A stretch of 64,000 bases of DNA, taken from positions 62,001 to 126,000 of the forward strand of contig JAHLKC010000052.1 of the NCBI GenBank assembly GCA_025449115.1, in the 5' to 3' direction. Source of the DNA: Chytridium lagenaria. Taxonomy: Eukaryota > Chytridiomycota > Chytridiomycetes > Chytridiales > Chytridiaceae. Each line of letters opens with the position of its first letter. Positions within the stretch are counted from its first letter, which is position 1. This document shows positions 1-11,101 of the stretch, in pieces. Under the pieces are notes generated by a model. That model ran no database searches, had not been told where the DNA came from, and worked only from the letters and a program-made list of their open reading frames with translations. The position numbers were made by a program, and so were the translations under genes.

Positions 1-3000
1 ATTGTGGTATACATGGTTCTAAATTCTTCTACTGCCTTCTTCAATTTGGGAACGACCGTCATTTGGAGGGAGTCCCTTGTCTAGGTTGTAAACCGTCTTC
101 AAGTAGGTTGTAATTTGATTATTGATATCTTCAGTGCTCAAAGTGTCAAACGGACACGATTTCCAAGTCCTATTCAGAAAATTAGAGGACAGTATATACA
201 AGTCAATTCTTACTCTGTAATACCATTCCATTCCTTAAGACTCATCCATAGGGTGCTCTTCAAATCAACTTCACTCTTAGTTTCCTCAAGTTCACCCGTT
301 CGAGGTGGGGCATTGGGACTTTGGAGCTTCTTGGGCTTTACTCTGCATAGCGGCTATGCTTCCTCCGTTTTTAAAGAGCTCACTCCAAATCTCATACTTT
401 CGCTTTAAACTGTCGATACGATCAAGCTGATCTCTAAGCTCCTTCAAAAACTCAATAACAAGTTCACTCGAGCTGCTGGGATTTAAGACCATTGGATCCT
501 GGGCCTTATTGCGGATATCACCGACTTCAGCCATAAGCTCGTTCATGGTTTTTGTCAAGATCGGTAGAGAATTTCGAAATGCTTTCATCTTTTGTGTCGG
601 ATGCCATGTCAACGGATTCCTTTAGCTGCCTTAAAGTCGGCCCTAAAGTTTGAAACATTAGCAAGATCCGTAGGCATTGATTATGGATTTTAAATCCGTC
701 AATGATGGTATAAAGTCTCGTAACCTCTTCATAGAAAAGCTCAACTGACGCCATTGAATCCTTGACTTAAAAAAAAAGCATTAGCTATACTCAATATATA
801 ATTATCTTACTTTTCTCTAGCCATCCGAGATACTCCACAAAGTTCTCAATACTCTGTGACTGCGTGTTAAGAATTCCGGACCCAAGTTTGAACCTCATTC
901 AACAGAAGTTCATTTTTGTCCCTTGCAATGCCAGGAAGCATCTTAGCAACATCATTGAAGCACCTTTCGGGGCTAGGAACTAGAATCCCCTTCAACTTCA
1001 TAGTGTCAATAAGAAAGTTATTGACATTGGTCGAAACGGATATGCCACTCATCACTTGTCGTTGAGAAGCGTATTCGCTGAGAGAAGTATCAAAGAATTC
1101 AACGAGAGGCGAGTAAGCAGTTCCGTCTGGTCGATGACTGATTGGTCGAGCTAATTTGGAGTATCTCCTTTTTGGCCTCTGAGTTCTCTTCACCACTTGT
1201 ATGACCAAGAGCGTCAAGAAGATATCCAGCAACACCTCCTTCGAGGTTTCCACCCAAACTATCCATTTTAACAAGAAGTACAGCAATTTCGCCGACAGAA
1301 GTCTCGAGGGATTTAATACTGCTGAAACTCTCGTTACGTAGCCACATCATCCTGACGTCGTCCCACTTATGCATCCACTCGAATGCATTTTTAAACATAC
1401 CAAGAAGCGTCCCACGGATACGTCCACACACCTCTGTAAAATATCCTTCATCTGAAAGAATCGATATAATCTGAGGACCGTCGTCGTATTCAGATTCTTC
1501 CAAACCGCGCACGTAAGCAGCACCTCCAGAAAGACGGGTGGGGTTAAGGTAAAGGATTGTGTTGCTTAACAGATCCACCTTCTGGATAGCCGCTACAAAC
1601 GCTTTTAAAATAGCGTCTACTGCCTTCATATAGTCGAATAAAGCCGGAGATAGATACAATTTACAGTGTTCGTCTTCGGCTCTATCCTTTAAAAGAAGCT
1701 CAAGACTAAAAAGTGGAACAAGCGGCTTTGGCTCTTTCTTCTTGTCTTGAACCACAACCTGAGTGACTTTTTCTCGATTAAATCCAATGGCTCCAACTCT
1801 GCCAATGTCGTCTACTTGCATCTCGTCAGAAGCCTCAGTGAGCTGCTGCGTCTTGAATTTGGTTTTTCTGATGATCTTGCTTAGAATTGCCGGGAAGCCA
1901 TCGAATCCACACAATATTAGATCACTTGTTAAAACTTCTGGTCCAACGACGATGCCACCGACTTGGACAACGCTTGACTTCTGGTCGGAGTTTGCAGTGA
2001 TCTTTGAACTCTCGGTTGCCTGCAGCGACACACCCTCGGTGTTGGGGAAACCGTTGAGATCCAAGTTTCCACCACCTTCAATATCTGTGATAACGACGTC
2101 CACATCCTTGCATCCGTGAAATACGGAGCGAAGGAAATCTCTTGCACTATCGATAGCAAGCATATGTAGAGTAGAGACCATTAGATAGTCAATGAGCTTT
2201 ACGAATCTCTGCAGCCGTCGACATTCAGCACGACGTGCTGCCTGCTCCGTGAACGAAAGCTTCTTGGCAGTCGGAGCAGATGTACTGGGAATATCCTCGG
2301 AAGGACCTCCCGGGACGTCTTCCTCTTTCTCCTCCTCCAAATCTTCAATGTGAATATTGAAACCCTTCTCTTTGAGACATTCGATACCGGCCGCTTCAAC
2401 CTGATTTCTTATAGAGAGTTCCCATTTTTTTAGAACATCAGAACCACATTTTTCAACCCAGGCAGTCTGTTCCTCAAGAAAGTCGGTAAGAAAATATGTC
2501 TTTCCTTCCTGAACTTTCAAGAGCCGCCTGTGAGCCAAAATATCCATGCAGGAAGCCCGAATTTTGAGGATAGTGGATCGTAAAGTGGGATGGACAAGAA
2601 ACAGACTCTTTGTGAGCTTTGCCTTTGCGCGTAATATCTTCGTGTGCAAGATGTGACGTTTCCAAAGAGTGAAACACTTCCAAAGGCGGTAGCTCATGAA
2701 AAAGGGGATCCGGAGCAACTTGTGGAATAATTCATGCTCTCTTTGCCATTGCTTCAAGGGAGTAAAGTCTCCATGGGCTTGTCCCGTAAAATAGGTGACG
2801 CCCTGTTACAAATCATTAGTTTTAAAGAGCATAAAACTTTAATGCGAGGACAAAACAATTACGAAGTTACGAATTAATAGAAGAAATGATAAACACCTCA
2901 GCTGAGAGGGTATAAAACCCGTTTTTTCTATCTACGTTAGAATAATCCACAATCTCTAGATTGTATGGATTGTAGTTGCTCTCATTCTTCCGAACAACGT

Positions 3001-3988
3001 TAAGGTAGGTAAAGTCGCCCTCCTGGCCTTTCAACTTCATGTGTTGAATGAAATCGAAAGGATTCTTGGATTGAAGAATAGGTTGGCACCCGGACATCCT
3101 CCATTCCTATCTGGAAAACTGCATTCGCCATCGACATCGGTTTGATCTCACTCTCCTCGATACCCCCCAAAGGAGTTCTCAGAAAGCTTGCATTTTCAGA
3201 AACTTCCGGCTCAAGGAGACGTACGCGCTTGTTAGGTGCTTGATTTACTGCTGAAGCCATGTCGTTAGACTCTTTAATTGTGTCATTGCGTATAGGAGGA
3301 ATGACATTCGATTCACCCCTCAAACTATGACCGAAAGGAGCAATTTCTTTATCAAGGGTCCTGTCGTCAAAATGCCTTTTCATTGGATGAATTAGGGATT
3401 GAAGCGCTCTAACATCGACTCCAAGCAGTTGAGTGCTGTCTCCTGTTGTGGGGCGATTCCCACTCGACCTTGACCTGGTCGAGCTAGCTGGTACAATGGT
3501 AGGGTTCTTGGCCTTTAAAACTTTGGAATGGTCCGATTCGGCCTGTTAAACAAATTGGAATTAGCTGTCGAGATTTAAACAATAAAATCTTACCGCTTCA
3601 GCAATCGGTGCAGATGTGTTATTTAACGGATCTAGACGGGATGGCGATGCTGTCGCACGCTGACTTCCAGGCATGAGCTTCGGATTCCTTCTTGCATTTA
3701 ATTGAAAGTGTGGTCTCTCATTCGAGGAGGCGACTGTGTAAATACGTTGGACAAGCCAGTCATCCGGTCTCTTGTGGTGGCGATGATTTTGTGAACTCGT
3801 GGCATCTGCAGCTGAAGCCGCGTTGGATAACCTACCCTGTTGCTTGCATTGGAGTTTGTTCTCATCCTTGGTAAGTGAGGGTTGGGTGGAGTAAGCTTTT
3901 CACCATCAAGTGGGAATGATGATTGAAATGTGACGTTTTCGCCTTTAACCCCCTCAACAACCATGTTGCTACTGCTGCTGCCTGACAT
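1..3988 (-). CDS. Axonemal dynein heavy chain, N-terminal tail (partial; continues off the left edge)
   Basis: This is the stem region of a flagellar dynein heavy chain; the AAA motor would lie beyond the left edge. The recognisable part begins near 3060 with NPFDFIQHMKLKG and runs through YTLSAE, then (after an intron at about 2803-2895) GVTYFTG and QWQREHELFHKLLRIPFF. Further down are SVSTNVNNFLIDTMKLKG, IENFVEYLGWLEK, ELEETKSEV, CPFDTLSTEDI and NLDKGLPPN, in the order seen in single-headed inner-arm dynein tails (DNAH3/6/7/12 type). Introns also fit at about 3543-3593, 785-830 and near 160-205. The first 200 or so residues, from an ATG at 3988, are Ser/Pro-rich and not conserved. The reading frame changes by one base at several points (near 50, 310, 555, 885, 1100-1250, 3095 and 3690). 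I read these as probable sequence errors, but decay is possible. The exact subfamily cannot be fixed without the motor. Confidence 0.85.
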
Positions 3989-4053
3989 AGCAACGACAGC
4001 GGTCTCTGCAGCGGTTGTGGGTTGTCAACCTCCATCAGACCATGACAATTCAA

Positions 4054-4583
4054 AAGTTAAGTCGATGTCAAAATATTTTTTTTCTACACTGGATCGACGA
4101 CTTTGCCGCGATAGCAACTCGGCAGTCTTCAACATCCAAATGAGCTTAAGTATCAACGGATAAAGCTCTATGTTATGAACGAGGAATTTTTTTCTATGTA
4201 GACGGAGGCTGACTTCTTGCCGCTGATTTCATTATATGCTTTTTTGGTGTCGACCTGTTCAATCGAAAAGTTCCAAAAAATCAACAAACAGAACCTAGGA
4301 CTGAATAGATCCGAAATCCAATACTCTACAGCTAACTCTGAAAATGTAACATAAAGACTTTTCAAGCATAATATAAAGTATGAGACGTGAAGATGAAGAT
4401 GAAGATTAGCCACGAATGTGTATGCGAAGAACAGCCAAAAGCAAAAAAAAAATCTATGTATAAAAAATAAACCTTTTGGCTTTTTTAACTTTAAACGCAA
4501 ACGCATCCAAGAGAAATAACAACATATATTAATTTGTATCTACACATGTCTGAATAAAAACAATACATATAATTAAAATAATT
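4054..4583. other. AT-rich intergenic spacer
   Basis: This stretch lies between the dynein 5' end and the 3' end of the next minus-strand gene. It is A/T-rich with A runs. I see no conserved coding, only open frames of biased composition. It probably holds the dynein promoter and the upstream gene's 3' end. Confidence 0.4.
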
Positions 4584-7500
4584 TCATCGCCACGGGGTTG
4601 GTGAAAAAACAGCTGAGACCGTTTCCACCGGAGCGACCTCCATAGAAGATGGCAGTCTTTTCGTGATATCTAATAAACGCTCTGGAAGATTTTCGGGAAA
4701 CCTCTCTGAATTGCTCGAGCTCTCCGAATGCTCCAACTGCTTCAATGTCAACTTGGTAACCGTCAAAACTTGCTCCACAATCGCTTCTTCAACCCCATTC
4801 TTTGCCACACTACTCTCCGCATCCTTCCTTCGTCAACCTTTTCAATGATATTTCCATGTCCATCTAAGATAGGCTGCGACCCTGCGAATGTCACCATTTC
4901 GCGCTGGACCCCAGAGAGGGGTCTCAACGTCATGAATAGCTTTGGATGGTGTCGTGGCTGCACAACTGACAGCTTGCTTGGTGCAATGTGGAAGGGTTTG
5001 GGTAAAGGTTTTCCGGGAGTAAAGCTATCACGAAAAGCTGAGAAGCTTGTGTCTTCCGGAACGGCAAATGGCTTGACGCGGGGAAGAATCAGTGGAGGTT
5101 TTGCGTGGATGTTGGGGAGTTGAATAGTATTGATACTGACGGAGCGGTTGTTTATAGAAGAACGCTTTGGCGTAGCAGGCATAGTTTTCACCGCAGGAGG
5201 GAGGTCACTGCGACTCGTTTCCTTCCGAAGTAGAGTGAGTGGTGTGCTTGCCTTCTCCATGTTTGGCGATGGAATCCAGTTGAAAAGCAGATCTGCCTTC
5301 CTTTCCTACTGATGTCACTTCACTTTTCTTCTCATGCTGTCGACAAGTTCCGGTGATTTTGTCGTCAAAGGCTTATATGTAAGAGATGCGGCAGCGGAGA
5401 TCTTGGAAGTCTTCAAGTCTTTAAAAGAGTCCATGCCGAATAGTAAGGGCTGCACACGTCGTAATTGCTTTGGAGAATTTTCTGCAACAACAGCGGGCTC
5501 CACATATTTGCAAGGCTCCCCTTCCTCAGGCTTCATGGCATTTGATAGTGAGTCGCTGACCCAAGTTACGTTGACAGCTTGTGACTCGCGCGTTAAGAGA
5601 TAGGGATCCAGTTCTGGAGTGTCATCAACCTGTTTTACTGACATAATGAGTTCCGTGACTCGATTTTTCCCTGCAGAAGCAGACGTGACGATTCTTGCTG
5701 AAGGTATTTTTGGTTTATCTAGTATTTCAGGCACCTCAACCGCCATCAAATCGTCACCCTTATCCTTAAATGTTTAGAAAACGCGTTATTTTATATCTTA
5801 TACCTGATTTATACTATCAACATTATTTTCTACGTCTTCACCTCTCTGTGCGAGACTACTTGAATCCTCGTCATTGCTTATTCCGGACAACGTCGAGCTT
5901 GTATCCTCCCAATCTACTAAATCGTCCAGGTCATCCTTGTTGTATGTTTCCAGTATATGCTTTTCACGTCCTCCTAGCGAATCATTAGGCGGTCTTTGTA
6001 CAGACTCCCCATACGATTCGCCCTTTCTCATTCTCGCTGCCAGCAACGTCTTCTTCTCCGTAAACCTCATTTCCACAAGATTAGCTTTCGACAACTTTTC
6101 CCCTTCGATAGTAAGCCGACTGAAGCATTTAGACGACCGTATCCTCTGATTTAGACCATCCGTCTCCCTCCCAGCGACCATATAAGAGAGATTGCTCAAA
6201 GTTCCAGTGTGCTGTTCCGCCCTGACGATAGAGAGACTTGATTCCGCCTTAAGCAACCTCCCGGACACAGCTGCTCGCCTCATATGTGCCTCAACGCCGA
6301 TGCTGGTGGTGCCTACAATAGTATTCGAAGGATATGAAGTCCTTGGCCTGCTTTGCGCAGACGGGATGCGCTTAAAGGCAGACGAAACCCGAAGCTTTAA
6401 CGCGTACCGCTTAAAATTGGATTCCAATCGCTTCGCAGATTTCCGCCGAGCAGCTGGAGACATAGAGTCTCCTAACATAGTTTCATCATTAATCGGCATC
6501 TTATCCGTGTTCAAAGAGTCTATTGCTCTATTTGAAACACTGCTGCGACTTGAGCCATCAAGATTTCCAGTACTGACGAATCCCTGCGTCCAAACCACAG
6601 ATTTCGCCTTTTGCGGTTTGATCTCTGCTGAAGCATCCATGAGCCCATCCTTATCTGTAGCAATTGCCAAAACATTCAAATCGAGAATACTAATATCACC
6701 ATGCTTCATTGCAGAACGTCGATTTCTTGTTACAACTGTCGGAGGTTTAACAAAAACTTTCTTTTTTCTCCAGCATTGGTTGGCTTTTCTTCAATGCCGG
6801 CTTTACAACCTCGTCGACCTTTTCCTTCTCCTCCAAACGAATATGAAGCGGCTCTACGATTTTCTTCTCGGGGACTACCGGGATCCACGAGTCGATGCGT
6901 TTTGAAGCTCTTTCCTCAGAAACCGATAGGACTGGGAAAGCTAAATCTTTGACCTTCCCCGTAAGTGCCTCTCGTGGACATGTAACGGAAAGATGATCTT
7001 GATGAGGTCGGCTGGTGGAGCCATGTCATAGTTAGAGTCAGTGTTGATGTTCGGAATGCCAAAGAAAAGGTTTGATGATTCGAGGTCATCTGAGGATGGA
7101 GAGTCTTTCGAAGGTCCTGCCATTCGAAAAGCCTCTCGATCCGAGAAATGCGGTTTTTCACCAAAGCGATCCGTCGATAAACTCCAGTGGGAAGTATCAT
7201 TGCCGCTTTCATAAGAAGGTGAGGAAACCACACCGTCTTTCATTCTAGAAATTGCCTGATGAAGACTGTCGGCGTGCAATGTTGATGTGATAAGAGAGAG
7301 AAGACTCCGCGTCTCGCATCAGTATTCTGAAATCTCTGAGTCACGGAAGTGGCACTCAAAGCTCCAGCTTCATTGTCAACCGAGCCTTCAAATTCCGTGT
7401 CATCAATGTTAACCTCATCAACACTAGAACTGGTGGGTATGGCGGTTGCCCGAGGCAGAGAGAGCGATGTGGTAGATGCGGTAGAAGGCAACAGTAGTGA

Positions 7501-7605
7501 TGTGCTGTCCTTCCCGTAGGTCATCATCCCATGTCAGAAACGAAAGGGTTTTTGAAGCTGGATATTGTTTCCCCTTTGGACACGGTCAGGAACAATGGGG
7601 GCCAT
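4584..7605 (-). CDS. Uncharacterised large low-complexity protein
   Basis: I do not recognise this protein. Long minus-strand open stretches follow one another with coding-like composition: about 5798-6709, 5315-5765, 4763-5260 and 4584-4808 downstream, and 6941-7527 upstream. They join through at least one good intron near 5763-5807 (donor GTATAAG after ...VDSINQ, acceptor before DKGDDLMAVEVPEI). The product would be roughly 900 residues, rich in Ser, Lys, Asp and Glu, without membrane segments, and probably disordered. Short ordered-looking pieces include RRKSAKRLESNFKRYALKLR and VEEAIVEQVLTVTKLTLKQL (a possible coiled coil). A start at the ATG near 7605 (MAPIVPDRVQRGN) is plausible, not certain. 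Several one-base frame changes interrupt it (near 7510, 7275, 6960, 6750 and 4815). It lies on the same strand as the dynein, but I see nothing that ties it to the flagellum. Confidence 0.5.
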
Positions 7606-7833
7606 AATAAATACAGCACAAGGTCTTGTGAGACAATCAATCTCATGTCCAAGATGGGATGGAGCTTCCACCCCCGGTGGCCCGTTTCTCCGCACAGCTC
7701 AACATGCAGATGTAATGAGCGATCAAGTTGTCAGGAGGTTCTTAGTTTTAAGTGAACATGAAAAAATGAATGCGAAAATGATATGAGCGTAAAACTTCAT
7801 TTGACCAAAATATATTATCTTTGAAGTCCCTCT

Positions 7834-9599
7834 TTATACAGAGAAGTATTTTTTGAACCTTTGCGTGGCCGCATCTAGAAGATCACTGCCCTTGCAGAAA
7901 GCAAACCGCGCGTATCTTCCAGGAACATCGCCTCCTGCTCCCTCCTTTCTCTCGTAAAACGCTGACGGGGAATGGCAGTAACGCCGACTTCCGTGGTGAG
8001 GAAACGACAGACGCGGTAATCCCTACGATGTTCATGCGCGGGGTCCGTCGATTCGTTCACTTTATCCTCGAGAGCAGACGTATCCGCCATGATAAAGTAG
8101 CCGCCGTGAGGTACAGTAGGGGAGAGGTTGTTAGCAGAGAGAAGGTTGCGGAGTTGATCTCTGAGATCCTCGTACTGCTTGGCGGTCGTTTCAAAGTAGT
8201 CGGATTTCATGGCCTGCTCTAATGCTGACGCCGTCGCTTCCTATTGTATTTTTAAGAAAAGATATTATTAACATGAACGAAGACATATAATAGCAGCATA
8301 AAATAAAAATATAACCACCGCCCAGAGAGAAAGAAGGGACGGGTTTGAAATTGAAATATTAAACTAACCTGGAGAGGAGTGACAACGGCAAAAGGGACAA
8401 ACTGGTGTATCATCCAAATAGAGCGAATAATCTCCTCGCTTCCTATGCACCATCCAATCTTCCATCCAGTAACTCCAAACATTTTTCCAATAGAACCAAG
8501 GGTGATGGTCCTTTCAAACATGCCAGGAAGGCTTGCTGATGTAAAGGTCAGCAAAATATATAATGACTCTCATTTAAATCCAAATACGTACCGAATTTTA
8601 TCATGGGAGATGGCGAGTCAGAGTAAACCAGAGATTCATAAACCTCATCGGCAATGACAAGGAGGTCAAACTCATCAGCAATCTTGGCAATTGCCTCCAG
8701 TTCTGTTCGAGACCATACCTTTCCGACCGGGTTATGGGGGTTGTTGACAAACAAAAGCTTGGTCTTGCTAGTGATTGCAGAGCGGAGCTCATTGATGTCA
8801 AGCTTCCAGTCGTCTGAAGTAGCAGAGGGTCTGTCGCGGGGCGGGCTCAGGTTGACAATGACGGGAATACCTCCAGCGAGAGTCACAGAGGCGGGGTATG
8901 AATCGTAGAAGGTTGCATGAGAATAACTTCATCTCCGGGGTTAATAAAGGCTTGGATGGTCGAGTAGATGCTGAAGAGTAATTAGATGTAGGTGGTTTCG
9001 ATTCTTCTTACGCTTCCGTCGCGCCAACAGTTGTAATGATTTCAGTGAGAGGATTGATTTCCCGGCCAATCTTGGGCGTGTAAAGCTCGGCGAGCGCTAT
9101 CCAGGTATTAAAGTATTAGACCGAATTGTACACAGTAGAATCCCAACCTTTTACAAGCCTTGGGTGACCTTCACTTCTGGTGTACTGGTTCAACAATCCA
9201 TTACTTTCAACAGCGGTGCTCGCAGCCTTTTTGATAAAGTCCGGAACAGGGAGGGTGGGAAAGCCCTGCAAGATGCATGAGATTATTATCCATCGTGTAT
9301 TATAAATGGGTTACCTGGCCAAGATTGACTGCATCGTGCTGGATGGCCAGAGCAGTGAATTCGGCAAAAACGGTTCCACTTTTATCCAAAGTATCTAAAC
9401 GCTGTAACGATCAATTTTAGTCCTGTATTCATCAGCTGAGAATAGATTCCTTTACCTGAGCAGACTGTGAGGCCGATTAGAAGACCGAACAGAAAGCATG
9501 AAAGTTCTAGTAAGCCTGGACGAAAGACGATCGAGAACGTTTTGTACAAGAGTGAGTTACCTTTGGCGAGATACGCTTGGCGGAGCGTGTAGGCGGCAT
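7834..9599 (-). CDS. Kynurenine aminotransferase / cysteine-S-conjugate beta-lyase-like (class I PLP aminotransferase)
   Basis: This is a fold-type I PLP enzyme of the kynurenine aminotransferase group (yeast BNA3-like), which transaminates kynurenine or glutamine-type substrates with 2-oxo acids. Exons read in order: MPPTRSAKRISPK, then RLDTLDKSGTVFAEFTALA, GFPTLPVPDFIKKAAS, NQYTRSEGHPRLVK, LYTPKIGREINPLTEI, NPGDEVILM, FVNNPHNPVGKVW, VIADEVYESLVY and SIGKMFGVTGWKIGW. The lysine in SIGKMFG is the expected Schiff-base residue, and NPHNPVG and ADEVYE are the usual cofactor-site motifs. The C terminus GRYARFAFCKGSDLL ends at a TAA at 7834. At least six introns fit. Two one-base deletions break the frame: in the run encoding P-F-Y near 8910 and in a C run near 7968 (AIPPSAFYE). 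Both sit in homopolymers and the remainder is intact, so the gene is probably functional. The sequence does not give the substrate. Confidence 0.88.
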
Positions 9600-9817
9600 G
9601 ATGGGTTTCTTTGACGCAGATGCAAAGGAGGATGAGAAGAAACGGTGGATGCAAGTTCGAGGGCCCATTCTTTGGGGGATGTCCTGACAATTCGATAAGA
9701 CTTCGCGTGGTACCAGTCACGACATTTGCGACTCCTACTGCTACAACACTTCACGAAGTCTCGACGTTATTTTCGACGTTATTTTGTGTTATGCCGTTTT
9801 GTGTTTTATTATAACCT

Positions 9818-10897
9818 TCAGTCATGGAACGTCTTAAACAATCTATGGTGAAAAATATGGGGAAAAAAAAGAAGCTCGAGTTAGCGACATCTCATCATTT
9901 CGTTCCAATCTACATACCTGTCACCAGCATCTCCACAACCTAATGAGAAAAAAGAGAAGAGGTAATTATAAGTAATGCTAAAAAAACAAAAGCTGACTCG
10001 GTGCAATCCAAATACACGAAAAAAAAGAGAGAGATGACATTAAAAACTTACCCGGCACAATATATCCGTGGTCGTTCAAAACCTCATCGATGGCACCAAC
10101 AATGATCTCGACATCCGGATGCGCTTCTTGCAACGTCCTGACTCCAAGCTCAGATCCAATGATAGCGACAAACTTGATCTTCTTCAACCCCCAGTCCTAT
10201 GCAATAAGAGGAAATGAGAATAGAGTCCGAAAGATAACAAAGCGCGCTTACCTTCAGCATGTTGACGGCAGCGACAGCAGTGCCGCCGGTGGCAATCATA
10301 GGATCAATGATGATGCCCACATCCAACGCGCATTGAGCTGGTAACTTGTTGTAGTACTCGACGGGTAACAAGGTGGACTATACAAAGCAAAATTTAGACC
10401 GAAAACCTAATGAACTGATGCTTAACTAACCTTTTCTCTGTACAGACCAAGGTGATGGACTCTTGCAGATGGCATCAGCGACAAGAAGGCTAAATGAGTT
10501 CGTTAAAAAACTTCATAAAACGTGAAGGGAGTTATTTACGGTCAACCAAGCCAAGGCCTGCCCTCATGATGGGGAAAAGGCCAATCTTGTCCTTAAGCTT
10601 AACTCCTTGAAAAGATGCCACAGGGGTTTGGAGCTACAGCAAAAGGAATAATCAGCGATTCATGATCAGTAAAGAATTAATAATAAGGGCCACTCGTCAA
10701 CTCACCTCCTTGGTTTCAATGAGGTCAAAATCAGATGTCGCAAACACGCCGAGAAGAAACCCAATCTCCGAGACGAGCTCACGGAACTGCTTTGGCCTGA
10801 CCCTTGAATCCCTCAGCAAGCTGATTTTCTGAGCGAGAAGGGGGTCTTTATATTTTTGAAGGGGAGGTGAAAGGTATCCGTCAGCATCATCCATCAT
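9818..10897 (-). CDS. FUR1: Uracil phosphoribosyltransferase
   Basis: It makes UMP from uracil and PRPP (pyrimidine salvage, cytosolic). Six exons can be joined in one frame with clean GT-AG introns. Exon 1 starts at [19 protein letters not shown] and contains [17 protein letters not shown]. Then come [50 protein letters not shown] (PRPP-binding loop), [20 protein letters not shown] and [18 protein letters not shown] (uracil-binding C terminus). It ends ...TFHD-stop at 9818. About 215 residues is normal for the family. Of two adjacent ATGs (10897 and 10894) I took the upstream one; a start further upstream cannot be excluded. It is divergent from the URC1 homologue with about 200 bp between the start codons, so shared regulation is plausible. 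No frame breaks are seen. Confidence 0.93.
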
Positions 10898-11101
10898 TAC
10901 AGCCCAGCAGCGTCAAGTCATCCCCATCAGAGGCACCGCACCAACAACAAAGTTCATCCTTACGTGATTGTGCCTGTACGGTGGTCATGGTTGCGAGACT
11001 AGCGTCAAACGAGAAAAGTCTTGGGTGGTGGTCGATATTGCTGAGCTTCTTTTGGGGGCGAGTTGATTTCGGAATCTATTCTGATAAGGAATTTCACAAA
11101 A
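10898..11101. promoter_or_regulatory. Divergent intergenic promoter between FUR1 and URC1
   Basis: About 200 bp separate the start codons of two oppositely oriented genes of uracil metabolism, so both promoters and 5' leaders must lie here or inside the genes. One GATAAG at 11083-11088 matches the core of fungal GATA-factor sites, which often govern nitrogen-source genes. It lies only about 14 bases before the URC1 ATG, and a single match can be chance. No convincing TATA box is seen. Confidence 0.45.

Noticed and set aside
1..3988. Dynein as a pseudogene because of multiple frame breaks
   Set aside because: Similar one-base breaks affect conserved housekeeping genes nearby and several lie in homopolymers, so sequence error is more likely; no large deletion is seen.
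4168..4506. Minus-strand hydrophobic open frame of about 110 residues with Phe/Leu runs
   Set aside because: It reads through A/T-rich spacer; the hydrophobic look comes from T-rich codons and no motif or splice context supports it.
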